DNA of 64,000 bases from Planctomycetota bacterium. GTDB lineage: Bacteria > Planctomycetota > UBA1135 > GCA-002686595. Location: assembly GCA_026692665.1 (NCBI GenBank), contig JAPLOF010000055.1, forward strand, positions 1 to 64,000, written 5' to 3'. Each line of letters begins with the position of its first letter. The first letter of the stretch is position 1. Under the pieces are notes generated by a model. It ran no database searches. It had not been told where the DNA came from and saw only the letters and a program-made list of their open reading frames with translations. The position numbers and the translations under genes were made by a program. Of this stretch, positions 1 through 7,479 are shown piece by piece.

Positions 1-57
1 CGAACTCGCGGGAAGTTAGCCAGGCACCGCGCAGCGAAGTTCAGAGTCACTCGCGGA

Positions 58-528
58 TCACTCGCATGGCTCCGAGCCGGTGGGCGGCGACCGAACCTCG
101 GCGACGATCGCGGCGCACTGCCTTGCGATGTCCGGGAGATACGTCTGGTCGATCTCGAACTCGAAGGAGTGCTCCTGCCTCCCGAGTTCCGGCGTGATCT
201 CGACGCGCAGGGTCAGGTGACCCAATCGATCGGCCGGTTCGATCGCGATGCCCAGGTAGGGTTCGACGGCCTGGAGCAGGACGGCTCGACTCTCTCCGCG
301 CACGAGACTCTCGCACTGACGACCGAGGTCAGCGATCTCCGCGAGCATCAGGATCTCGCCCTGGACCCAGACGCTCGCACCGGACGCTCCGCAGTGCGCG
401 GACACCCGCAGCCAGCTGTCGTACGGGTTGTCGATGGCCCCGGAGCTCGAGTGCGAGTGGACTTACAGTTGGAATCCGGCGATGCGCAGTGCCGGCTCGC
501 CGAGGTGCTCTAGCTCGCGCGGCCTCAT
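58..528 (-). pseudogene. WapI-like (DUF6228-like) protein gene interrupted by an in-frame TAA
   Basis: Read on the minus strand, an ORF starts at ATG 528 (MRPRELEHL...RIAGFQL), meets TAA at 463-465, and continues in the same frame to TGA at 58. The part after the stop contains NPYDSWLRV and ends with the family-like block FEFEIDQTYLP. Both sides look like one protein: RIAGFQL resembles the N-terminus of WapI-type immunity/DUF6228 proteins and the DQTYLP block resembles their C-terminus. A single CAA-to-TAA change would explain the break. A GTG at 403-405 could start a 115-residue remnant, but it would lose the NPYDSW segment. Alternatives are a sequencing error or a truly shorter protein. The family assignment is from recall of sequence patterns and the role is unknown. 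Confidence 0.5.
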
Positions 529-613
529 CTGCGGCCCCCAGGTGCTTCGGCTCGCGTTTCCACCGCACGCGCGAAGCAGGTCCGGACCGCTCGCGCGTTC
601 GTCGAGGAGCCCA

Positions 614-2023
614 TCAGTGCCCTCCGCCCGCCTTCGGCCGCGCGTTCCACACGCGCGTGCACAGGATCAGGCCCACGACCGCGACCGCCGTCATCCACAT
701 CGGCCACGCCACCCAGTTCGCCGGGTCCTTCTGCGCGTCTCCCGTCGGCAGCGACGCGGCGAACACCGCCGACTGCAGCGCGCCGCCCAGGTACACGAAC
801 CCGTCGATCACGCCCGTGACGACCCCGGCGTTCTTCGAGCCGCCGAAGTCGGCCGACGCCGTGCCGGAGAGCATCCCGTGCACGCCGATCACGCACAGGG
901 ACATGAACACGATCGACCAGCCCACTCCGGGCGAGCCGAGCAGCACCCAGCAGCCGATCGAGCCCGCGAGCAGGCCGGCGTAGAGGATCGAGGCGACGGG
1001 ACCGCGGCGGGAGCCGAAGACGTGGTCGCTGATCGTGCCGGCGAAGACCCCGCCGAGGATCCCGGCGACGCACAGCAGCATGCCCCAGTTCGCATAGACG
1101 AACGTCTCGCCCTGCTCGAGCGCCACGGCGTACGGCCGGAACTGCTTCATCGCAGCTTGTCGCAGGAAGCCGGAGCAGAACTCGATCGCCACCAGGATCC
1201 AGACGACCGGCTGGGAGAGGAGCTTCTTCAGGACGGCGCGCAGCGGATCGGGGGTGAGCTGCCCGCTGGTCGCGTCGCCCGTGTCGAAGTCCGTGAGCCC
1301 GGCGGCGGCGGGCGAGTCGCGCACGACGAGGAACGCGGCGACGAACATGATCCCGAGCACGACGGACGGAACCCAGAACGGCGCGACGACGTCGACGCCC
1401 TTCGCCAGCATCAAAGACCAGTCGTAGCTGAAGTAGAGGCCCAGAGAGATCAGGATCCCGAACAGTCCGCCGAGCACGCCGCGTTCGCGCACGTGGAACC
1501 AGTGCGCGTTGACCTTGACGATCGAGACGGCGCCGAACGACTGGAAGTACATGTTCGCGGCGTTGAGCCACAGGAGCGACGTCCGGAGCGTCTGATCGGC
1601 GCCTTCGCTCTGCACCCCGTTCGCGTGGTGCGCCATCGCGAAGGCCATGCCGGCGTTCATCACGGCCGATCCGCCCGCCGCGAGCAGGATCGTCACCCGT
1701 CCACCCCACCGGTCCGTCAGGGGGCCGTTCAGGAGGAATGCGATCCCGTAGACCGCCAGGCCCACGCCGTCGATCTCGTTGAACTGCTTGCGGGAGAGGT
1801 AACCGGCCTTGTCGAGCTCGCCCGCGATCGCGGACAGGTTGTAGCGACCGAAGTAGAGGATCGAGTACGTGAGCCCCAGCACGATCCAGTTCCAGCGGCG
1901 GCGCTTCTTCAGGCGCTCGTCGTGCCCCAGATCCACGCGGGGCAGACGCGATACGACCACCGACACCGCCACCAGGAGGAGGAGGATCGGGAGCGAGTTC
2001 TCGAGCCAGGGGGGCAGGTGCAT
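614..2023 (-). CDS. MFS transporter, organophosphate:phosphate antiporter-like (GlpT/UhpT type)
   Basis: 469 residues, close to the usual 440-460 of the OPA family, with about twelve hydrophobic segments. The N-terminal cytosolic stretch is followed by YFGRYNLSAIAG in the first core helix, which resembles the conserved arginine-containing helix 1 of GlpT/UhpT. GPLTDRWGGR matches the loop 2-3 MFS signature, and a duplicate-like GTISDHVFGSRRGP lies in the second half. The protein would import or exchange phosphorylated compounds such as glycerol phosphate or hexose phosphate at the inner membrane; the substrate cannot be read from the sequence. It is divergent from the HAD hydrolase gene across 84 bases. 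The N-terminus is about 40 residues longer than in typical GlpT, with an extra predicted membrane helix. Confidence 0.8.
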   Translation of the reverse strand: MHLPPWLENSLPILLLLVAVSVVVSRLPRVDLGHDERLKKRRRWNWIVLGLTYSILYFGRYNLSAIAGELDKAGYLSRKQFNEIDGVGLAVYGIAFLLNGPLTDRWGGRVTILLAAGGSAVMNAGMAFAMAHHANGVQSEGADQTLRTSLLWLNAANMYFQSFGAVSIVKVNAHWFHVRERGVLGGLFGILISLGLYFSYDWSLMLAKGVDVVAPFWVPSVVLGIMFVAAFLVVRDSPAAAGLTDFDTGDATSGQLTPDPLRAVLKKLLSQPVVWILVAIEFCSGFLRQAAMKQFRPYAVALEQGETFVYANWGMLLCVAGILGGVFAGTISDHVFGSRRGPVASILYAGLLAGSIGCWVLLGSPGVGWSIVFMSLCVIGVHGMLSGTASADFGGSKNAGVVTGVIDGFVYLGGALQSAVFAASLPTGDAQKDPANWVAWPMWMTAVAVVGLILCTRVWNARPKAGGGH

Positions 2024-2093
2024 GCGCGGAGGTCTGGGAGGTGGCGAGGAGCGCAGGCTAGCAGCCCGCGCTGGAAGCGCGCGAATCCGCCGC

Positions 2094-2099
2094 TAAGTT
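2094..2099 (+). promoter_or_regulatory. TANNNT box 8 bases before the HAD gene start
   Basis: TAAGTT ends 8 bases before ATG 2108 and there is no Shine-Dalgarno sequence in the gap. It belongs to a recurring pattern in this window that suggests leaderless or very short-leader transcription. No convincing -35 element is visible. Confidence 0.4.
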
Positions 2100-2107
2100 C
2101 GGTGCCC

Positions 2108-2830
2108 ATGGGCTCCCCCCGACTGCGCGAGATCTTCCCCCGCATCGATGCGGCTCTCTCCCGGAACCGGCTGCCGATCGTGGTCTTCGACCTCGACTCG
2201 ACCCTGTTCTCCACCGCGCCGCGCAACCTGGCGATCCTGCGCGAGTTCGTCGACGAGAACGCCAGCATGCACCCGCACCTGGCCGACGTCGCCGAGCGGA
2301 TCGGCCTCGACGACATGGGCTGGAACGTGCACGAGGACCTGCGGCGCTTCGGATTCTCGGAGGCGGAGGTCCTGGCGCGCCTCAAGGGCTTCTGGTTCGA
2401 GCGCTTCTTCCGGGACGAGTACCTGGCGCACGACACGCCGGTCCTGGGCGCTGCCGCCTTCGTGCACGCCTGTCACGCACGGGGCGCCCTCATCTACTAC
2501 CTGACCGGGCGCCACGTCGGCGGGATGGAGATCGGGACCGTGCGATCGCTGCGCGAGAACGGTTTTCCGTTCTGGCGTGGGCGTTGCGTCCTGCACCTGA
2601 AACCGTCGTTCGAGATGAACGACTCGACGTTCAAGCAGGAGGCGGTGCTGGACGTGCGCTCGTACCAGGGCGAAGTGGTCGCGAGCTTCGAGAACGAGCC
2701 TGGCAATGCGAACATGTTCCTGCGCGCGTTCCCCGACGCGCTGCACGTCCTGCTCGAGACCATCCACTCGCCGAATGCGGAAGAAGGTTCCTCAGCGCTC
2801 GTGCGCACGGCCGACTTCGTCCTCCCCTGA
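2108..2830 (+). CDS. HAD-superfamily hydrolase
   Basis: 240 residues. Motif I is VVFDLDSTL, with nucleophile Asp28 and general acid Asp30. Motif II is the YYLTGR threonine. A lysine follows in FKQEA (motif III region), and FENEPGN near residue 200 is the expected acidic motif IV area. The cap lies between motifs I and II and is rich in aromatic and acidic residues (type C1-like). It is probably a soluble phosphatase of unknown substrate. The ATG at 2108 was chosen because the protein begins directly with a helix leading into motif I; the frame is open far upstream, but that stretch is arginine-rich antisense to the transporter gene and is not coding. Confidence 0.8.
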   Translation: MGSPRLREIFPRIDAALSRNRLPIVVFDLDSTLFSTAPRNLAILREFVDENASMHPHLADVAERIGLDDMGWNVHEDLRRFGFSEAEVLARLKGFWFERFFRDEYLAHDTPVLGAAAFVHACHARGALIYYLTGRHVGGMEIGTVRSLRENGFPFWRGRCVLHLKPSFEMNDSTFKQEAVLDVRSYQGEVVASFENEPGNANMFLRAFPDALHVLLETIHSPNAEEGSSALVRTADFVLP

Positions 2831-3774
2831 GGAAGTCCTTTCCGCTCGCGCGGCCGCGTACCTGCGCCCATGTTGGGCGTTGGTGAAATCGCCCGTGATC
2901 ACGCGATAAATCGCACGCGCGGGTGGCCGCAATGCAACTTCCTGTGTATCCTCTCTCGCTCCGAACGATGACACGATAAGGGCACACCGGTCGAGAGGCC
3001 GGGCCGCAAAGTCACGGGGCCGTCTCGCCGAAAACGCGAGCGGCTGGCTGGGCCGCCGAAGTCGTCGCTCCGATTCCACGGACGTCATCCGAGGGGCAGA
3101 CGGAACTCGTTCCGCCTTCGGGTTTGAGGTCTGGGATCGGGGACGTTTCTTCTCCCTCCCTTGCCCCGTCGCGCCTCCGGGCTCTTGCCGGTGGCGCGAC
3201 GGCCCTCTTCCCTCGAGGTCGGCGCGCGGTTCCACGGTGAACGCCGCGATGAAACAACGGGGAAGCAAGCTGACGACGAGGGTGCGGAGAGCGTGCGGGG
3301 AGAGTCCGCTCGTCCGCGGAGGGGCCCTTGTCGCGCGAGGCAGTGAGGGACGCGGCGTTCGCCCCTTCCACCTGCGCGACCGCGCTCGCTCGAGCGTGGA
3401 TGCGCAGTGGCCGACGGCCGGGCTCCAAGAGCCGGCGCTGAATGGCAGAGGCAGTGAGAGCTCTCCGCACCCTCTGGGTGCGGGGGCGGCGCGGATGTGC
3501 GGGACGGGGACCCCGCCTCCGCGCTTCAGGAAGGGGAGATGCACCCGCCGCTCCGTGGGGACGGGGTCGACGGGTGCTCGTTGGAGGAGAAGCGTTCGGC
3601 TGTCCGTGGGGACGGGCAGACGCGACGCTCTACCCGGCTCTTGGCCCGCGATGGGGAGTGCAATGGTCTAGGCCGTTGCACCGCGTGCCTGGGTCCCGGT
3701 TCGTCCGGGCCCATGCCGGGCTCCTTTGCGAGAGCACGAGGCCGCGCTTCGTGCTCTCGCTCTATTTGCGGGTG
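2831..3774. other. Gene-free GC-rich region with several hairpins
   Basis: About 940 bases with no convincing protein gene on either strand; the ORFs here are arginine/proline-rich and lack homology-like motifs. Structure is visible. A perfect 8-bp stem with 3-base loop lies at 3465-3483 (CCGCACCC/GGGTGCGG). The phrase GGCAGTGAG or GCAGTGAG recurs around 3341 and 3451. A 12-bp hairpin lies at 3728-3760. It could hold a long structured RNA. I looked for RNase P, tmRNA and cobalamin riboswitch signatures and did not find them. Confidence 0.4.
3728..3760 (+). terminator. 12-bp hairpin, possible terminator
   Basis: Perfect arms GCGAGAGCACGA and TCGTGCTCTCGC enclose a 9-base loop and are followed by a short TCTATTTG stretch, unusually T-rich for this region. 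It sits at the right edge of the gene-free region, immediately left of the giant inverted repeat, and could end a transcript coming from the left. Confidence 0.4.
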
Positions 3775-3893
3775 TGCGGCTGTACGGAGCCAGGCACGAC
3801 TCCGCCGTTTTCCTGCTGCTGCTGCTGCGCGCTCTGCGCGCAGCGGAAGCAGCAGGAAAACGGCGGAGTCGTGCCTGGCTCCGTACAACCGCA
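3775..3893. repeat. 119-base near-perfect inverted repeat (REP/MITE-like giant hairpin)
   Basis: Two 46-base arms (3775-3820 and 3848-3893) are reverse complements with a single mismatch. Each arm contains the phrase GTGCCTGGCTCCGTACA (in one orientation or the other). The 27-base loop holds a further perfect palindrome, TGCGCGC-TCT-GCGCGCA, so the whole element can fold as one long hairpin. It ends 5 bases from the stop codon of the M2 peptidase gene and could terminate transcription there. The length and single mismatch suggest a non-autonomous palindromic mobile element, comparable to elements mobilised by REP-associated tyrosine transposases. No transposase gene is in the window and no second copy was seen. 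Confidence 0.75.
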
Positions 3894-3898
3894 CGACC

Positions 3899-5716
3899 TC
3901 AGAGCGGCGGCAGCGTGCTCACGCGTCCGCGGTTCTGCTCGACGAGCCAGCGCCTCAGGGGCTCGAAGTAGTCGACCATCGGACGCGCCGAGAGCGGAGA
4001 GCCGGTCTTCTCGCGCAGGAGTTCGATCCAGTCGATGGTCGCCCCCGGGCGCATCATGGACTTGAGGAAGTCCCCCACCTCGCGGCGGCCGAAGTAGCAC
4101 GTGTCGTGCGGATCCTCGCGCAGGATGTTGTGCGCGATATGGTCGTGCAGCTGGAACAGCAGGACGTACGAGAGCGCGTAATCGTAGTAGGCCGCGGGAT
4201 CGTCGTTCACGTGCGTCTTCGTCGCCGGGTCGCACCAACGTTCGTCGCGGACGCCCGGCGGCGCGATCCCCTGGTACTTCTCGACGAGCTGCCACCAGCG
4301 TTGGTTCCAGCGTTCCGCCGGCAGGCCTTGGGTGTAGATCTCGCGCTCCCACTCGAACATCACCCCGGCGGACCAGGGCATGAACACGACGTAGTTCAGG
4401 GCTTCCTGCAAGAGGAGGCGCATCGGGTCGGGTCGCTGGGTCCCCACGTCGAGACCGACGGCCTGGATGAAACGCGGCTGCATCGCCGCGAGCCCCATCA
4501 TCGAGCCGAACGCCTCGTGACAGGCGCGCGAGGCGCCTTCGCGCATCAGGACCGGGATCTGCGGTGTCGAGTACTGCAGGTAGTAGTGGATGTGCCCCAG
4601 CTCGTGGTGGATGGTCTCGTAGTAGGACCCGGTGGGCACGACGCTCATCAGGCAGCGCACGTCGCGGTCCAGGTCCATGTGCCAGGCGGAGGCATGGTTG
4701 TTCTTCGAGAATCCCGCGTCGGCCGCCACGGGAAGGAGCGACGAACGCTCCCAAAAGGTGGGCGGCAAGGGCTCGAATCCCAGGCTCTGGTAGAAGCGAT
4801 CTCCCTGCTCGACGAGCCACTGCGGACTCTTGTCGTGCAGCGCGCCATCGAGGTCGAAGCCCTCGACCGGCGCGAGCGCCGACCACTCCTGCCCCCAGCG
4901 ATCCGGCAGCCAATGCGCGGGGATCAGATCCGGAACGGGCTGGCCATAGCGGCGGGCGAGTTCGTAGCGGGCCCAGGTGTGGAGCTCCCGGTACAAGGGA
5001 CGGAGCTCGCGCTGGATCCCGTCGATCTGCTGCGCGAGTTCGGCGGGCTTCATGCCGTACTCGCTCGCCATGTACGCGAAGTAGTCCGCGTACCCGAGGG
5101 CGCGCACGACTTCGTTGCGCAGGTTGCGCAGGTTCACGAGCCCCTCGCGCAGGGTCGGCCCGACGGCCTTCGAGGCTTCCCAGGCGCGGAGCCGGATCGC
5201 GGGATCGGCCTCCGTGCGCAGGATCGCGTCGATCTCCGTCGTCGTCGTGCGCTTGCCGTCGAGTTCGTACGCGAAGCCGTAGAGCTGCTCGGTCTGCTTC
5301 GTCTCGGCCGCGATGCGCTGCTGGACGAGCGTGCGAGCCGTCTGCGGGTTCCCTCCGGCCTTGCGCAGGATGGTCTCGAGCTCGCGGACCTGCAGGGTCG
5401 ACAGCTCGCGATTGCGCCGCAGGTAGGCGCGCGCGAGCTCGATGTTCTCCGTGCTGCCCGTGAACTCCGCCAGGGCCTCCTCGGCTGCGCGGACTCGCGC
5501 GCCCGCGGTCTCGTCTCCGGGCACGATCCTGGTCTGCGAGGCCCACTGTGCCTCCTGCGCGGCCAGCGTGAGCCGCTGGAACTCCGGCCCGTAGCGATCG
5601 AGGTAGCGCTGGACCTCCGCGCGCAGCGAGAGCTCCCCCGGGTCGCGGGACATGAAGCAGGCACCCCCGGCGAGGGCGGCGAGCAGGGCGATCGAGACGG
5701 TGATTCTGGTGCGCAT
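3899..5716 (-). CDS. M2-family metallopeptidase (peptidyl-dipeptidase A/ACE-like), lipoprotein
   Basis: 605 residues, the usual size of a single-domain bacterial M2 enzyme. Zinc motif HELGH lies at 371-375 and the third ligand is Glu401 in EGASRACHEAFG, matching the ACE pattern. Further family blocks include FWERSSLL and WHMD. It removes dipeptides from peptide C-termini. The start at ATG 5716 gives a signal peptide ending in the lipobox LAGGAC with Cys20, so it is probably anchored on the outer face of a membrane; the longer reading from 5854 would bury the signal peptide. It is divergent from the thioredoxin-like gene. The giant inverted repeat lies right after its stop. Confidence 0.9.
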   Translation of the reverse strand: MRTRITVSIALLAALAGGACFMSRDPGELSLRAEVQRYLDRYGPEFQRLTLAAQEAQWASQTRIVPGDETAGARVRAAEEALAEFTGSTENIELARAYLRRNRELSTLQVRELETILRKAGGNPQTARTLVQQRIAAETKQTEQLYGFAYELDGKRTTTTEIDAILRTEADPAIRLRAWEASKAVGPTLREGLVNLRNLRNEVVRALGYADYFAYMASEYGMKPAELAQQIDGIQRELRPLYRELHTWARYELARRYGQPVPDLIPAHWLPDRWGQEWSALAPVEGFDLDGALHDKSPQWLVEQGDRFYQSLGFEPLPPTFWERSSLLPVAADAGFSKNNHASAWHMDLDRDVRCLMSVVPTGSYYETIHHELGHIHYYLQYSTPQIPVLMREGASRACHEAFGSMMGLAAMQPRFIQAVGLDVGTQRPDPMRLLLQEALNYVVFMPWSAGVMFEWEREIYTQGLPAERWNQRWWQLVEKYQGIAPPGVRDERWCDPATKTHVNDDPAAYYDYALSYVLLFQLHDHIAHNILREDPHDTCYFGRREVGDFLKSMMRPGATIDWIELLREKTGSPLSARPMVDYFEPLRRWLVEQNRGRVSTLPPL

Positions 5717-5789
5717 GGAGCGGTGGGCGGCGGGGGCGGATGGACCGCGGTACAGTAGACGCATCGTTTTCCGACGCGAAGTTCCCGCC

Positions 5790-6860
5790 ATGCTATTCCT
5801 CCCCGCTCTCTGCGCCGCCTCGACGATCCTCCCCTTCCAGGAACCGGCTCCCAAGCCGACGCCCGCGCCCGCCGTCGCGGCCTCGCCCGAGGAAGCGGCC
5901 TGGACAGCCGCTCACGAGCTGAAGAAGAAGGCCGACTACGAGAAGGCCGGTCAGGCGTTCGCGGCCTATGCGCGGGACTTCCCCGACACGCCGCGCGGAA
6001 TCGAGGCGCTCGTCGAGGACGGCGTGTGCTGGTTCTCCATGGGCCGCGCGCGACAGCGCCTGCAGCAGAACAACCAGGACTCGCTCCAGGCTTTCGGCCG
6101 GGCGACGGCCCGCTTCCAGAGCGTCGTCAAGGAGCATGGCGCCTCCCCGGTCGCCGGTCGCGCGCAGTACATGCTGGGCACGGTCGCCATGTTCTCGGGC
6201 GACCTCAACCTGGCGGAGCGCGAGTACGGGAACGGCGTCGAGCGCTACGCCTCGGACGCGAAGTACCTGCCCAAGTCGCTCGAGCGGCGAGCCGCCGCTC
6301 GCCGTCACATGCTGAAGACGGCGGACGCCCGCGCGGACCTGTCGCGCTACGTGCGCGACTTCCCGAAGGGCGAGGACGTCGAGTCGGCCAAGCGCTACCT
6401 CACGATGCTCGACCAGTTCGAGAAGCCGGCGCCGGAGCTCGTGGCCGAGGCCTGGGTCCAAGGCGACGCCCAGAAGCTCGCCAGCCTGCGCGGCGACGTC
6501 GTGGTCCTCTACTTCTTCGCCACCTGGTGTGAGAACTGCGAGAAAGCCCGGCCTTTCCTGCTCGATCTCGAGAAGCGCTTCGAGGCGATGGGCGTGCGCT
6601 TCATCGGCGTCGTCGACCACAGCAAGGGGCAGACGCTGGAGTCGGTCCGGGCGTTCCTCGGCCCCAACGGGATCCATTTCCCGGTGCTGATCGACAACGG
6701 CGGGATGTCGGTCGCCTACCGCGGCCAGAAGATCCCCGACGTGGTGCTCCTCGACCGGCTCGGCCGCGTGCGCTGGCACGACAACCCGGCGAACCTGCAG
6801 GATGCGACGCTCGAGCTGCTCCTCACCGAGGATCCGGCGGCGGGTCCGGCCGCGAAGTGA
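5790..6860 (+). CDS. TPR-like protein with C-terminal thioredoxin (TlpA-like) domain
   Basis: 356 residues. A short hydrophobic N-terminus suggests export, followed by a proline/alanine linker. Residues about 35-210 are helical repeats of TPR character (YEKAGQAFAAYARDFPDTPRGIEAL and similar). The C-terminal 140 residues form a TlpA/AhpC-type thioredoxin fold with FFATWCENCEKARPF; the redox pair is CENC. It probably reduces or oxidises disulfides outside the cytoplasm, with the repeats recruiting a partner. The start at 5790 begins with the signal-like MLFLPALC. The next gene starts inside its stop codon (GTGA overlap), so the two are likely cotranscribed. Confidence 0.75.
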   Translation: MLFLPALCAASTILPFQEPAPKPTPAPAVAASPEEAAWTAAHELKKKADYEKAGQAFAAYARDFPDTPRGIEALVEDGVCWFSMGRARQRLQQNNQDSLQAFGRATARFQSVVKEHGASPVAGRAQYMLGTVAMFSGDLNLAEREYGNGVERYASDAKYLPKSLERRAAARRHMLKTADARADLSRYVRDFPKGEDVESAKRYLTMLDQFEKPAPELVAEAWVQGDAQKLASLRGDVVVLYFFATWCENCEKARPFLLDLEKRFEAMGVRFIGVVDHSKGQTLESVRAFLGPNGIHFPVLIDNGGMSVAYRGQKIPDVVLLDRLGRVRWHDNPANLQDATLELLLTEDPAAGPAAK

Positions 6861-7423
6861 GGCGGATCGCGCGCGTCTGCGTCTTCTGCGGCTCGGCACC
6901 GGGATCGCGACCGGCCTACGGAGCGGCCGCGTGCGAGCTCGGCACGCTGCTCGGCGAACGTGGCGTCGAACTCGTCTGGGGCGGCGGGAACGTCGGACTC
7001 ATGGGCATCGTCGCCGATGCGACGCTGGCGGCCGGCGGCCGCGCGATCGGGGTGATCCCGGCCGCGCTGGCGGATCGCGAACTCGGCCACGCGCGCGCGA
7101 GCGAGCTCCACGTCGTGCGCACGATGCACGAGCGGAAGGCCCTGATGGCGGACCTCTCCGACGCCTTCATCGCGCTCCCGGGCGGAATGGGGACCCTCGA
7201 CGAGCTGTTCGAGATCCTGACCTGGGCCCAGCTCGGATTTCACGCCAAGCCGGTCGGTCTCCTCGACGTCGAGGGGTACTACGCGCCGCTTCTCGCGTTC
7301 CTGGATCGTGCCCGCGACGAGGGCTTCGTCCGGCCCGGGGATCGCGCGAACCTGCTCGTGGACACGGACGTGACGAGCCTGGTGGACCGGCTGGCGCGCG
7401 GACCGGTTCCCCTGCGGCGCTGA
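6857..7423 (+). CDS. LOG family protein (TIGR00730; nucleoside 5'-monophosphate phosphoribohydrolase)
   Basis: 188 residues, standard for the family. It has VCVFCGSAPG at the N-terminus, GGGNVGLMG for the Rossmann-like phosphate site, and the catalytic signature PGGMGTLDE. Members cleave the N-glycosidic bond of AMP or cytokinin riboside monophosphates to give ribose 5-phosphate and base; in most bacteria the natural role is nucleotide salvage. The start is GTG at 6857, sharing four bases with the stop of the upstream TPR-thioredoxin gene, so translation is probably coupled. Confidence 0.9.
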   Translation: MRRIARVCVFCGSAPGSRPAYGAAACELGTLLGERGVELVWGGGNVGLMGIVADATLAAGGRAIGVIPAALADRELGHARASELHVVRTMHERKALMADLSDAFIALPGGMGTLDELFEILTWAQLGFHAKPVGLLDVEGYYAPLLAFLDRARDEGFVRPGDRANLLVDTDVTSLVDRLARGPVPLRR

Positions 7424-7479
7424 GCGCGCCGGCGGGTGTCGGGAGATTCGCCGCGGTGCCCGCGGGCCGAATCGGAGCG

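Noticed and set aside
428-2107. Long open frame in the + direction running into the HAD gene
   Set aside because: It is antisense to the transporter gene, very rich in Arg/Ala/Asp, and has no motif; the HAD domain begins only at 2108.
2831-3774. RNase P RNA, tmRNA or cobalamin riboswitch in the gene-free region
   Set aside because: The conserved GAGGAAAGTCC and ACAGAA elements of RNase P, a tmRNA 3' end, and the cobalamin B12-box were looked for and not seen.
3497-5758. 753-codon + strand ORF over the M2 peptidase
   Set aside because: It is the shadow of a convincing metallopeptidase gene with intact active site; composition is low-complexity Arg/Leu/Gly.
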